Positions 21,260-32,249 of a DNA stretch of 64,000 bases are shown here, in pieces (within the stretch, counting starts at the first letter, position 1; every line of letters begins with the position of its first letter). The notes beneath the pieces were generated by a model that saw only the letters and a program-made list of their open reading frames with translations, did no database searches and was not told where the DNA came from. A program made the position numbers and the translations under genes. Origin of the DNA: Knufia peltigerae (taxonomy: Eukaryota > Ascomycota > Eurotiomycetes > Chaetothyriales > Trichomeriaceae); assembly GCA_030247855.1 (NCBI GenBank), contig JAPDRN010000074.1:116637-180636 (forward strand), in the 5' to 3' direction.

Positions 21260-22396
21260 TGAGACAGAAGCACCAAAGAGAGAGGGATCGATCTTATCGA
21301 TACAAGACCTTGGGAATCTACTTTTGCTTACTTACACACGAATTGTGTATGGCAAGTCGAGTTGTATGATGGATGCTTGTCATTGCTTGTCCACGCACTT
21401 GGCTTCCCTTGTTATATATAGATGTATATATACCATACCGTCGTCCGCTTCTTGTCTCGCTTGAACATGTCTTTGGAAGGTGGTAATGGAAAGTCGTGAT
21501 GTACGCAATACTGTATTAGGCTAAATATGTTACCCTGGTAAATACATGAAGTAGATCAATTACTTCTTTCCACTTAAGCTTGTTTGTTGAAAGATCCTCC
21601 GCATTTTGTTTATCCAGACGGGAACATTCTTATTACTGTATCGTCGAGATGATCGGCATTTCTCTACCGTTTAAATGTATGGGTCCTCCGTTGGGGGGAC
21701 TAAAGATATCGGCCGCACTTTGTCCCAGAGAGGTTCGGACATGGACAAGATCAGAGAAGGAGTCCAGTATCTTCTTTGAGTATATTCTTCAGCAAGCGAC
21801 AACATCGGATAATGTCTTTACCATGTTGAATCTCTTATCGGTTAGAAACCCGAATAGACGTCTTGAGACTCCGCTTTTTGAGGTCGGGCATTGTCGTCTA
21901 AAGCTCTCTTGAGCTCGATACACTGGCTAATGAAAACGAGTGGAGAGTATGAATGATTATCTATTAATAACGTACAGTAGATGAAACATCTCGCTATCAG
22001 ATATCTATTGGTTGAGATGAACAGTTTCATAGTCGCTCGCTAACCTAACTCGACGACACAGAAATTCACCTTCTTCTCACGCTCTCACGCACCTTCATGC
22101 CGTCCCTAAGAACAAAAACAAGTAGACCCATGCAAGACAACCAGGGGCCATCGAACGTGAAGATCGGATTTTATGCCCAGGGATCTGACTCAAAGTCCGC
22201 TGTTTATACGTATTGCAATCTCCCTTGGACGCACCCGCGTCCTCCTTCCAGCCAACGAGACCGACAGTCAATACTACAGTCATCATCTCGACGATAACTG
22301 CCTACCCAGTCCATGGAGTTCTTCGAAAAAAGTAAAATCTGTGAATGTGAACATTTGATGGATTGCGGGTCACTTCGCAGTGCTCAAGAAATACAA
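21260..22396. other. Intergenic, left border of the cluster
   Basis: About 1.1 kb with no supported gene. It holds the promoter of the GDSL esterase and the 3' flank of the first P450. AT-rich segments such as 21410-21440 are present. I found no copy of the CGG-W-CCG motif here. Confidence 0.5.
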
Positions 22397-24441
22397 TCAT
22401 TTGACGTTCCTCCGCTCCACGTATACATCAAAATTCCGCTGCTGTACAAATGTGTGGCTCGTACAACTCCAGCCACCGCCTGCATCATTGGGATGCGAGA
22501 GTGTCAGCCGATATTTCCTCAAGATCTGCGGAATGACCTTGTTGATTTCGAGCAGGGCGATATTTTTGCCCAGACAGACGTGAGCGCCGTGGCCAAACTA
22601 TATGATCGCGACGAAGGCGTTAGTGACAATGTGAATATTGAGAGTCAAGGTTGTTAACAGTCTTTTTGGCCTCCAAACAATGAGCGTTGGTGCCAGGAAG
22701 TAGCCCGGGGTGGGGGTGAGGTGGTACGGACGCTCATAAAGTGCCTTTCCATCAATCCCTTGTCCCCTTCGAGCCACCGCTCAGGGCGATATTGCGTGGC
22801 ATCCTTGCCGAATATGCCTTCCTGCCGATGCATGACCCAAGCATTGATGCCGACCGTGGTCTATGTTTCATAATACCGTCAACCAGTTGCAAATGATGTA
22901 CGTTCACACACTCTCTCCCAGCGTGGTGACGTGATGTCTTACCTTCTCTGGTAAATGCGTCCCAGCAATTGTCACTCCCCCCTTTGGCACGAAACGGGTA
23001 TGTTGTGTGCCCAAGCTCGGATGCAGCCGCATTGCCTCTTTGATACAGGCCTGCAAGTACGGAAGCCTTTGGGCGTCGGCGAGCGTGGACTGATCGGCCA
23101 TCTGCCCTGTGGATGATGCCTCGTCCAATTCGTCCAGCAGTCTCTGGTAACAATGCGGGTTGGTAATCAAGTAGTAAATGATTGCACGCAAGGCGATGCT
23201 GGTAGTGTCGGATCCTGCAAAGATGTTCACCGTGATCGTGATCTGCAGATCAAGGTCGTCATACTGAGGGTGCTCTTCTTGAACCTTGTAAAACCTCGAG
23301 AGCAGGTCTCGCCGGCCGATTTCCTGGCTTTGACGACGCTCAGACAGTACACGTTGGGCTTGCTGTTCGCGCATACCAGAAGCACTCTACGTTAGCGTAT
23401 CGAAATGAAAAGGAAAGAAAGAAGATCTCAACAAGAAGTTGAAGAAAGAAAACCCAGTCGGAAAATGAGCACCCACACCAATAATGAAGTTTAAACGTGT
23501 GTCGTAGCCGCCAACCAAGGGCAAATGTCGAAACACAAAACTTTTGCGGATTGCATCTAGCTCGGGAAGCTCAGCAATCACAATGCCAGACCACAAGGTC
23601 TCATCTATGGCTTTCAACGTATCATCGACGTCTTTGCCGGCGTCGAGAAATCCAAACTGTTTGGAGAACGACACTTCACCGATGACATCGAACGCAAACC
23701 ACTGAAGCCAGTCGGCGAGATTCATTGGCTGGCCGGAGCGGCTGAACTCCTCGAAGCGAGAGAGAAGCTTATCAACGGGCCGTTGGACGAATTCATCGAG
23801 CTCGTTGACCGAGGACATGGAGTAAGATGCCGAGAGGAGGCGTTTCGTCGCAGCGTGTCCCTCGATGGTCGGGTCGGAGAAGACATCATACTTTCCAGAC
23901 TGTCCTCCCATGGACCATGACGGATACCAGCTATACGCATCAAAACACGATCAGAGTGAAATTTCAGCTGCGCGAGGAAGGAAAAGAACCCTCCTTTCTC
24001 TCACCTGGTCTTCGTGAACCGCGTCCCGGGTCCATATATCACCTTGAGCGCTTGGGGGTCCGCCACACTGACCTCGTTTGGGCCGATGCGGACAAGAGGG
24101 CCTGGAATCAGATCAGGATTCTGTCAGACGTACACACACCTACGCATGTGCACAGAGGAATAGGGGCAGATACCGTGTTTTCTATGTAGATCCAGAAGCA
24201 CCAGCTCTTGTCGAGCTCCCAGAATGGTCTTGACTTTCCACAACCGCGTGAGGCTGGCGAGAAATGGACCTGGAACGGTACGCAGGGAGGTATTGTAGCG
24301 CACGTGGATGAAGTAGAGAACCAAGCTTATTTGGACGGTGAGGACAACGCGAGTCCATGGAAACGATCCGTCATTCATGAAACTGCCAGGGGACTCTGGA
24401 GAGATGCCTCGAACGATCTGAAGTAGTACATTCTGCGCCAT
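22397..24441 (-). CDS. Cytochrome P450 monooxygenase (pisatin-demethylase-like class), first of the cluster
   Basis: An ER-anchored haem monooxygenase of 530 aa. Exons are 24441-24174, 24101-24005, 23930-23477, 23386-22943, 22860-22732 and 22597-22397 (introns 72, 74, 90, 82 and 134 bp), ending in TGA. The N-terminal anchor is VVLTVQISLVLYFIHV, then VPGPFLAS. The style HGPLVRIGPNEVSVADP resembles CYP57/pisatin demethylase-type fungal P450s. The I-helix is FAGSDTTS, the ExxR motif is EAMR, then PERW, and the haem loop is FGHGAHVCLGKN with ligand Cys472. The last intron has a weak donor (gtccgt), but without it the haem loop is out of frame. A CGGACCG site lies 412 bp upstream. The substrate is unknown; O-demethylation or hydroxylation of an aromatic is an inference. 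Confidence 0.88.
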
Positions 24442-25102
24442 CGTCACCTGCTGCTCGTTTCCCCGAGCTGAAGATGCTTGAGACGACCTTGCAAATGGAC
24501 CTCCTTTGAATGAGGGCATTCAGAGCTTCCAGGGAGAGGCACAAGTCCTCGAATACAACAAAGAGGACGAAAATATTGGTGTTCCGATCCGCCATTCTCA
24601 TGCCACGGCGTATATTATACGCTTTACTACGGAGAACTATACTCTACCCCCTCTTCTCACGATACTGAAACGCTTGTATCCGGAACCTGTCAACCGACTG
24701 TATACACCTTCTCCGGACCAGCCGAACCCTGCTCCCAGCAGTCGAACTCGCAGAAACGAGCCCCGACTCCCGAAGCTTCAATTCCACGACCGGTCAGGCC
24801 AACACCCTGGTCAAGAGACGCTCCTCCCAACCCGTTGACCAATGCCTAAGGCCGGACCGGAAACAGCCCTTTGGTGAAAGCTATTGCATAACAGAGAATT
24901 ATATCCGATGGGCCATGTCACCATTGCAGAATTTTAGGCTTAGGAATGAATCGAGGGTAGCATTGACTAGGATTCGTTGGATCGAGAATGATCAGTTTGT
25001 CGAGAAGGGTACTGGTGGGCTATGAAGGAACAACAGGCACTTGCGAAGTTCTGTTTATGAATTGGACAGAGAATTTTTTCCCATTACAGGCGCAACTTCG
25101 GT
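24442..25102. promoter_or_regulatory. Promoter of the first cluster P450
   Basis: It contains the CGGACCG site (24853-24859) and a perfect odd palindrome, gcgtata-t-tatacgc, at 24608-24622, about 170 bp upstream of the ATG. No gene seen. Confidence 0.5.
24853..24859. promoter_or_regulatory. Candidate operator CGGACCG (P450-1)
   Basis: Inverted CGG triplets with one-base spacer, in context gccggaccggaaac, 412 bp upstream of the first P450 start. It is one of seven copies in the cluster's upstream regions. Confidence 0.6.
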
Positions 25103-26817
25103 TCAGAAGGTATCACCATGATGAGTCTCCCGTCCCGTCACAAATCTCTCTGCTGTCCAATGCCTAATAGCCTCTCCCTTGACATATATGGCGAGCATAA
25201 AGAGGTGAGCCACGAAAAGCAAAACACCTAGGACTACAAAAGGTACCGTGAGACCACCCGCATTCCACGGAACAACTGCGTAGCTGATTCCAAAAGTCGC
25301 GATGTTCTTGAATCCGTTGAAGACCACCATGACCGTGTCAAGGCGAGCCTCGTAAACGTCCAGGAGATATGCAAACAGGATTGCGGCGGCGGAGGTGAAA
25401 GAGAACAGTACTGGAGTCTCAGTCAATATCGATCACACATGGTAAAGCCCCCCCAGGCTCTCGATCCATACCTGCAAAAGACCCGATCACGGGCACAATC
25501 CAGTGACATTGATTTTGGGTGCAGACGCCAAACAAGATGGTCCCAGCAACTCCAACGGGGCCCGTAAAGACATACATTGGAAGTCGGCTTTCCGGCTTAG
25601 GTTTCGAATGGTGCTTTCTGGTCAGCCTGTTGAATCGCCAATCTGCGAGGATGCCGCAGACAATGATGGCGAGCCAAGTACCAATCAGTGGGCCGACGAA
25701 GGTAAGGCCGGAATGGCCCAGGTTGAATTGGTACAATGCCAGGAATGTATAGGACTGTGTTGTCTGAACCCCAAGGTCAGCGTCCTGATGTCAGTTTCAA
25801 CGGACTCGGACTGACCATCAGGTAATTGGCCACCATCAGGCAGATTGAAAAGAAAATGGTGCTCATGATCACGATAGGATGCAGAAAGTATGGGAACATG
25901 ACCACGAAAGCCGCACGGAAGCTAAGAAAAGAGAGATTGTCAATTAAATCGGTGGAAGCCAACCAAACAAAGATTCACCACACCTGTGGACTTTGGGCTT
26001 GCCACCTCCACTGACGGCCCAGAAGCGGAAGTTGTCCTTCCACGATCGGGCGCGGATTTCCATACCAGGACACCTTGTGTATTGTGTTTCAGGCACGAGC
26101 AGGAATATCAGCGCAGCGACTCCAAAAGTGATGATCGCAACGATCCATTGGGTCCATCGCCAGCCGAGAGAGCTTGTCTCGCCGTCAGCGGTCTCCGGGG
26201 GGAGACGAGGTGTGTGTGGGCACTTACGTATCCTGGACTATGAACGATCCGAACAACGGACCCGCCGCGTACCCTGTGGCCTGAACGATATTGATCCAGG
26301 CGATGCCTTTTGCACGGTCTTTGATATAGAAAACGTCACCGATCATCTGGGGAGCCAGTGTCTCGGGTGAGGCGAAGAAGCCAGACGCGAGTGTCCTGGC
26401 CGCGACGAGGCTCCCAAACGTCGTGGCTTTGGCGCCCCAGACGCTCATGCAGGCCGCCGCGACCGCGGTCAGAACGAAGACGAGCCGACTCCCACGTCTG
26501 TTGGCGAGAGGCACCCAGCAGAAGGACGCAACTCCGTAGGCCAGGAGGGGGCCGCCGATGAGGTACGTCGACGACGAGAAGGAGGAGTCGAGATCCACGG
26601 GCACGATCTGGAGGGCCGGACCAATGATGATCATGTTGAAGGTCCCGACAAAGACCCAGAGCCCGATGATAATGAGAATGGTGAATTTTCGTGCAGTCGT
26701 CCATCCGAGTGGGTCGTGGGGGTCTGCCTCGGTCTCGCCTACGGCGATCTCCTCCTTGTGCTGCACATCATCCAAGTAAGGCTCCACCTTCGGCTCATGC
26801 TCTGCTATCTTGGACAT
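25103..26817 (-). CDS. MFS transporter (DHA1-like drug:H+ antiporter family)
   Basis: A plasma-membrane proton-coupled transporter of 494 aa, about 12 transmembrane helices. Exons are 26817-26228, 26172-25984, 25921-25816, 25763-25472 and 25410-25103 (introns 55, 62, 52, 61 bp). The polar N-terminus ends in DPLGWTTARKF, a common lead into helix 1. The motif A-like loop PLANRRGSRLVF lies between helices 2 and 3, and a long cytoplasmic loop (about FWAVSGGGKPKVHS) splits the two halves. The C-terminal half includes GPLIGTWLAIIVCGILADWRFNR. It is next to two P450s and a regulator and has a CGGACCG site 172 bp upstream. It probably exports or imports the cluster's substrate or product. Direction cannot be told. 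Confidence 0.87.
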
Positions 26818-27207
26818 TGTGAAGCAAAATGAAACGACTATGACGGGGCAAAAAAAAGAGATTCTCTTGCTGGTCGAATGTTTATTGTTTCTTATCTGAG
26901 CACTTCCAAAGTTGCCAATGCCTCGCATTAAATGTATAGCCTAGGGGTTAATGAGGGTAGAAGCATGGAATTCTCAGCCTCGTATTCTCGGACCGCATGC
27001 TCCGAGCCGGCAGGTTACCCCATCACGAAGAGAAAGGGAACGAAGTACGGAGATATGAGGAATACGCGAAGATGCCCGAGGTGTCCTCACCTCGCGGAGA
27101 GGTTGAGGTGTGTTGAATGTTGACAGTTCACGTCGTCGAGCTCAAGATCATGCCGGGGACTCGGGGACACGGGGAAGTTGAGATGCTGACTCTTTCATCA
27201 TCCTTGA
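26818..27207. promoter_or_regulatory. Promoter of the cluster MFS transporter
   Basis: A 390-bp spacer to the 3' end of the cupin gene. It contains CGGACCG at 26989-26995 and a second GC-rich tccgagccgg just after it. No gene seen. Confidence 0.5.
26989..26995. promoter_or_regulatory. Candidate operator CGGACCG (MFS)
   Basis: In context ttctcggaccgcatg, 172 bp upstream of the MFS start codon. Confidence 0.6.
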
Positions 27208-27762
27208 TCACTGCTGCGATGTAGAGTCGGACATGGATGGCAACCCCGTCTCTTCTAGAGTCCGACCGCCGACCGTGATCCCCTCTGCGGGTAACGCCAT
27301 CGCGGCGATTCGTGCCCAAGACGTCGGACTCGGGTTCCTCCATGCATGGTTGATTGCTCTCTGGACAACCATATCGCCGGGCCCGAGAAGTCGCGTTTCG
27401 CCGGAGTCCAGGACCAATTCGAGCTGTCCTTGGATGACAAAGTTGTAATTGACGCTCAGGGTTCGATGCATGGTGCCAACATGTCCGGGCGGAAAGTCAA
27501 CAATCCTTGCCACAGAGCCACCAGCAACCACAATGCCAGGAGGTCTCTGGACAAGTGTCTCGTACGCCCGCATGTCGTGATCTTCGGATAAGATGACCGG
27601 GAATTCGGTGGTTGCATAGCACAACGAGATTGTCATTCCGTCTGAGAGGCTACTCTGGGGGGCTTCTTCCTCGACGTCGGACGAGAAGACGGCAAGCCCT
27701 TCCCCGTTATGGGTGGTGATGTATCGCTTAGGCACAGCCAGAACCTCTCTTTGAGTCGACAT
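27208..27762 (-). CDS. Cupin-domain protein
   Basis: A small single-cupin protein of 184 aa, no intron. The ATG at 27762 (MSTQREVLAVPK) is the first real ATG; the frame is open seven codons further to a TTG. The cupin core reads GHVGTMHRTLSVNYNF, then QGQLELVLDSGE, then PGDMVVQRAINHAWRN. This keeps the first and last histidines of the metal site, while the usual Glu position is less clear. Cupins of this fungal group are often found in tailoring clusters, acting as dioxygenases, isomerases or decarboxylases. It diverges from the MDR reductase at 28146 over 383 bp that contain a perfect TCGGACCGA palindrome. The reaction is unknown. Confidence 0.82.
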   Translation of the reverse strand: MSTQREVLAVPKRYITTHNGEGLAVFSSDVEEEAPQSSLSDGMTISLCYATTEFPVILSEDHDMRAYETLVQRPPGIVVAGGSVARIVDFPPGHVGTMHRTLSVNYNFVIQGQLELVLDSGETRLLGPGDMVVQRAINHAWRNPSPTSWARIAAMALPAEGITVGGRTLEETGLPSMSDSTSQQ

Positions 27763-28145
27763 GTCGTGTTCTCGTGTTGTCAATGTTTTTCCCGACTCGA
27801 AACTGAGGGTAGTGAAAGAACGTCGTCAAGACCAATACACGGTTGTGGTTCTTCTATCGAAGAATCGGACCGAGAGGCTCCACAAAGCAGGTCGCCTTGG
27901 ACGGTGATTGGAGTTTTACATCTGCAGCACAGCTAGGGGCAATGCCCACTTTCTTTCTCCTATAGGATAGTGGTAGATCGGAGAATCAAAGTATGTACCC
28001 GATATCCGAGCAGTTCGGCGAGGTCAGAGATGGTTCAGGAGATTTCATCACCAATATGAAACTGACATAGGCGCCTCTCACTTGGAATGGACGTTGGTAA
28101 GGAGCAGACTCAACTGTTAACGTTGTTTTCATCCGAATTCACAAG
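27763..28145. promoter_or_regulatory. Divergent promoter of cupin and MDR reductase genes
   Basis: A short 383-bp head-to-head spacer with one CGGACCG site placed 104 bp from the cupin start and 274 bp from the reductase start. A single regulator could therefore drive both. Confidence 0.55.
27866..27872. promoter_or_regulatory. Candidate operator CGGACCG (cupin and MDR reductase)
   Basis: The palindrome extends to TCGGACCGA (27865-27873), making it one of the best copies. It lies in a shared divergent promoter. Confidence 0.65.
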
Positions 28146-29249
28146 ATGCCCACATGGGACAACAAGCCAAACGGGGTGATGAAAGCCGCCGTTCTGACAA
28201 ACCCTGGTTACGATGCGCCTCCCAAGTGCTTCACATATCAACATGACTATCCGCGCCCATCCCTTCCTTCTCCCGAGTGGGTGTTGTGCCGGGTGCATGC
28301 AGCAGGGCTCAACCGAGCAGAACTCCGAGGAAGGACGGGAGCGGCGCCTTTCATTGCCGAGTTCATCATATTCCAGAAGGAATACCATGAGGACCCCCCA
28401 AAGATCCTTGGAGAGGATTTCGTGGGTGAGGTCGAAGAAGCGGGAGCGCGGTCGGGATTTCAGCAGGGCGACAAAGTGACCGGTTTTGTCTATGGCGGGG
28501 GCAAAGCATACGATGGCGCCTACGCAGAGTTCGTCCTGTGTCACAGACGCCGTCTGTATCGCCTCCCACAGACCAGCTTGGCCTGGAATGTTCTCGCGGC
28601 GATACCGATGAGCATGTACACAGCATGGGGCGCATTGATGCTCGCTGGGCGACTCCGCGAACGACCACCCAGGTCAATTGTTCTCATCCATGGAGCCACG
28701 TCGAGCGTGGGAATCTGGGCCCTCCTGATCGCCAAGGATGCTGGCTCTGTTGTCATTGCCACGACGAGGAATTCCGACAAGGTGCAAAGACTGAAGGAAG
28801 CGGGTGCTGATCATGTCATCCTGGACAAAGACATCGAAGAGGAGGTCGCGAAGCTCTATCCTGTCGGAGTGGATGTTGTCATAGAGCTGGTTGGTCCCGA
28901 CCGTGTCATGGGCTGCGTCAGCTTGTGTGCCCGGTATGGAACCACGGTCTTGGTCGGTCCTCTAAACAAACACTGGGGCGCTGGGCAGTTTGAACCTTTC
29001 TCGATACCGCCAACACGCAACGTCAGTTTCTTCACCATGACAAACAGCGGCCCAGGTTCTGAAGACGCCGATGTTGACCACGAAACGATCGACAAGCTCT
29101 TGGAGGATGTGATCCGGAAGGTCGAGAACGGGACTTATCCACAAGACATCTTCCTTCACAAGACCTTCGAGCTGGCAGACATAGGTCATGGACATGAGTA
29201 CATGGAAGAGAACAGAGCTGTCGGGAAGGTGGTGGTGACCGTACCGTGA
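28146..29249 (+). CDS. MDR-family NAD(P)H-dependent oxidoreductase (quinone/enoyl reductase-like)
   Basis: A medium-chain dehydrogenase/reductase of 367 aa, no intron. The GroES-like N-terminal domain has HAAGLNRAELRGRTG and ILGEDFVGEVEEAG. The Rossmann part has VLIHGATSSVGIWALLIAKDAG and the NADP-type ATTRNSDKV. No zinc-binding cysteine/histidine set is evident, so it is probably a zinc-free quinone or enoyl reductase. A second in-frame ATG, 11 codons on (MKAAVLTN), is an equally good start by homology style. The gene sits in the middle of the oxidative cluster and shares a promoter with the cupin. It likely reduces a C=C or C=O bond in the pathway. Confidence 0.86.
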   Translation: MPTWDNKPNGVMKAAVLTNPGYDAPPKCFTYQHDYPRPSLPSPEWVLCRVHAAGLNRAELRGRTGAAPFIAEFIIFQKEYHEDPPKILGEDFVGEVEEAGARSGFQQGDKVTGFVYGGGKAYDGAYAEFVLCHRRRLYRLPQTSLAWNVLAAIPMSMYTAWGALMLAGRLRERPPRSIVLIHGATSSVGIWALLIAKDAGSVVIATTRNSDKVQRLKEAGADHVILDKDIEEEVAKLYPVGVDVVIELVGPDRVMGCVSLCARYGTTVLVGPLNKHWGAGQFEPFSIPPTRNVSFFTMTNSGPGSEDADVDHETIDKLLEDVIRKVENGTYPQDIFLHKTFELADIGHGHEYMEENRAVGKVVVTVP

Positions 29250-29667
29250 ATGTTGTATCTGTAGTCAAAGGCCTAGCTGATATAATCATATCTTGAATGA
29301 AGAGCAGTGACATTGACAATGTGAGACGTCTCCAGATCATAATATTATTAGCTATTTATAGACAATGTAACACGGATCAGAGGGACAGACGATCTGCTGC
29401 ACATAGATACCTGTCAATTAAGCAAACATGGGAGACCCTTGACGACCCCACGATCGCATGACTAGTACTCACTATCAACTAATCGAAGCAGTCCAGATAT
29501 TGTTCTGGCTTAGAATATGAGGTCAGCATCGCAGAAAGGGAGAGTCCCTTAAAAAAAATGTTTCCAGAAGAGAATACTGGTTCTGTTCAAGTGGGAGGGA
29601 TGTACGTTTGGGATTGTCTCGAACTTGTTGGCTTTACTGACGCTGGAATCAGTGGAGTACGATGAGC
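29250..29667. other. Convergent intergenic region
   Basis: This is the 3' flanks of the MDR reductase (+) and second P450 (-). No gene and no CGG-W-CCG copy seen. Confidence 0.5.
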
Positions 29668-31408
29668 CTATTCCTTTGCGCCAGGACTCCGAGGAATCAA
29701 TTTGACGTTCAGGGGCCCTTTCTGCCAGAAATTGAAGATGAGTTGATCTGTCCAATTTTCGCTGTCACTTTGCAACTCCAGATCAAAATTCCACAGCGTT
29801 CGACATAGGATCAAACGCATTTCCGCATAAGCCAAACTATGAATCCGAATATTTCCAGGTTAGCGTGAAACAAGGAGAAGAAGACCTGACAAGTTGAGGG
29901 GTGGGGAAGTTGGAAGGCTCACTTTTTCCCTAGGCAGTTTCGCGGGCCAACGTGAAAGGGTTGCAACACTTCTTTGTTATCTGAAGCGAAGTCTGGATCT
30001 CCCAGCCAGCGATCAGGCCGAAACTCATCTGCAAGATGGAAATTCCTTTCAGAATGATAAGTAGGCCAATGGACAACCGCCACCGTTGTCTAAGCTGGTA
30101 TTAACACAGTTTCAGGGTTTTGGGACCGGCAAATTGCTCACCTGCTCTGGAATGAAATATCCTTCAATGTAATGTCCACCCTTTGGCACATCGCGGCCCA
30201 GAGCGGACGGTACTGGCGGATACAACCGCAATCCCTCGTCTAGGCAGGCCAGGAGATACTTGAGTTGCCCAACGCTGACGAGGTTGATGTCGTCTTCCTT
30301 TTCGAAGGTTGAGCGGATTTCTGTTGTCAATAGTTGAAGGCACTCGGGGTTTTTCAACAGATAGTATGTGGTACCGGTCAAGAGGGATGCCGTGGTCTCA
30401 CTACCAGCAACGATGAGAATGTTTGAATTCTCTCCAATCTCATCAGGCGTCATTCCCCTGCCGTCCTCGCCATTGTGCCGCAAGATATATGACATGAAGT
30501 CCTCGCGATATTTGAAACCGCCCATGGCACGTTGGCGAGCCTTGGAGAAACTGAGAGAGAAGTGCTCGATTTGTGCTTGGGTCAATTTGCTGGGCAGTAG
30601 ATATTTGGTGGCAGGCATGAGCCAGGGGAATCGCTTTCGTGCTTGATTGAATGCTGATAGTCTGAATCCGCCGAAAATCATGGCGACCCATGGGTGGTAG
30701 CCCTCACTTTCAAGGCAACCAAACGGTTCTCCGAAAGCCAAGTCGCCAATCAAATCGAAGGTCGTAAAATTGTACCATTTGTTCATGTCAACCACGGGGT
30801 TAGAAGATGTTGCGTGTGCTTGCAGTCGGCGGATCAGTAGAGAGACATAGCTTTGCATGATGCCTTCTTGTCCACGCAGTGCTTTTTCGGAGAACGCATG
30901 AGAAATCAAGCGCCGCACGCGAGAATGATCGGCATCGTCGGCGACCAGAATGCTTGCTGTGTCGGTCTTGCCCTCGCGGTAAAGTCTGCGATCCTTTGGA
31001 AAGTTGGGATCGTTCCACTTTTTGTGGCCGTAGATCTCTTTCCAAGCGTCGACTGTTGTGAAGGAGACATCGTTGGGTGCATATCGGACAACGGGGCCGT
31101 ATTGATCATGAAAACGCTTTATGTCGAACCAGATGGTGCCTTTACAGAGTCCAACCGAATAAGGAATGTTTGATGCCGCGTACAGCTTCGGTCCAGGCAC
31201 TTTAGCAAGTGGATGAAGATAGAGATTGTAAATCACGAGGTAGATCCGATATAGGGCAAGCTATGCCACATGTTAGCATTGTTACTGACGTGGTTCCGCG
31301 TTCTTAAGAGGATTGTGGTGCAATTTATGAACTTACTGCGCCAGCTAAGAACCCCGTCAACAGAGAAAAGCCATGGAGACCATTGATAAGGTGAACTTCC
31401 CGAAGCAT
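29668..31408 (-). CDS. Cytochrome P450 monooxygenase, second of the cluster
   Basis: An ER-anchored P450 of 508 aa. Exons are 31408-31337, 31260-30142, 30089-29923 and 29836-29668 (introns 76, 52 and 86 bp). Exon 1 (24 codons) and the start of exon 2 make the membrane anchor, followed by NLYLHPLAKVPGPK. The I-helix is IVAGSETTAS, ExxR is EGLR, then FRPDRW, and the haem loop is FHVGPRNCLGKN with Cys449. The C-terminus is NVKLIPRSPGAKE. The style resembles the fungal isotrichodermin C-15 hydroxylase/aspirochlorine-type P450s. Two CGGTCCG sites lie 260 and 330 bp upstream, in the region shared with the regulator gene. The substrate is unknown. Confidence 0.9.
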
Positions 31409-31667
31409 AGCTTGCCTGAATGTCTGTTACGGAGGGAGTTCTGAGAAATATTTTTGAGCCGCTGGATAGTTCCTAAATTGATCGAGATTTGGGGGCCCTA
31501 GACCTCGAAGTTGTGTGAATATCAAGAATGAAGCCTCAAGTCATCCAAGCGTGGCGCTTTTTCAACCAGCCATAGTCTTCCAAATGATGCAGTTTTATCG
31601 CCTGATGTGGAGAGGTGCACAACGTCGCCGACCAGCTCGGACATGCATTTCGAGCTGCCGGGCAATC

Positions 31668-31674
31668 CGGTCCG
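31668..31674. promoter_or_regulatory. Candidate operator CGGTCCG (P450-2 / regulator, distal to regulator)
   Basis: In context aatccggtccgaatatc, 260 bp upstream of the P450 start. It is the reverse-complement form of CGGACCG. Confidence 0.6.
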
Positions 31675-31737
31675 AATATCTTGTGGCCAAAACATATGGA
31701 AATCCCGGTTGGGGGTTGACTTGGATCTCGGTGGTTT

Positions 31738-31744
31738 CGGTCCG
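31738..31744. promoter_or_regulatory. Candidate operator CGGTCCG (P450-2 / regulator, second copy)
   Basis: In context tttcggtccggag, exactly 70 bp (start to start) from the first copy, 506 bp upstream of the regulator start. Confidence 0.6.
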
Positions 31745-32249
31745 GAGAGTTCACTCCGTTACAAAGGATGCCGGTTTCCCAATGTGTTGCAGGTAGATCG
31801 ATGCTAGACTATCTCAGCAAGCTATGCCTTTGGCTAGTGACACACGGGTCAGATAACTCCCCAACTTCAGAGCCGTTTTTAGTCCTTAGGGGTTAGGAGG
31901 TTCACTAGACGGCGTATGAGCCCCACCCAGCTGTGCAGTATTTGTTACGCGAATGCTCAAGATCTTCTAGGCGTCTCAACTACACGGAATCGTAGAAATG
32001 CACTCTTGACGCCTTCGATTTACCCCGCAAATCCAAGTTCCCCTCCTGTGGGTCATTGGGAAGAGACTACCGGGGGGTCAACGACAATTCCTGAAATGCA
32101 TTAAACGTCGGTGTTGTGGTTGAGTTCGGGCCTCGTTGCCTCATTCCCAGGCCGGAACGTCTCTCTGAGGGTGATAGTATACTCAACGTCTCGCCCAAAG
32201 CTGTGACTTCTCCCAACCTACAGCTTGCTTCAGTTGCACTCGTCACTCC

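Larger units (their letters stand above)
31409..32249. promoter_or_regulatory. Divergent promoter of the second P450 and the cluster regulator
   Basis: An 841-bp head-to-head spacer with two CGGTCCG copies 70 bp apart. A site in front of the regulator's own gene would allow autoregulation. Small open frames here have no recognisable features. Confidence 0.5.
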
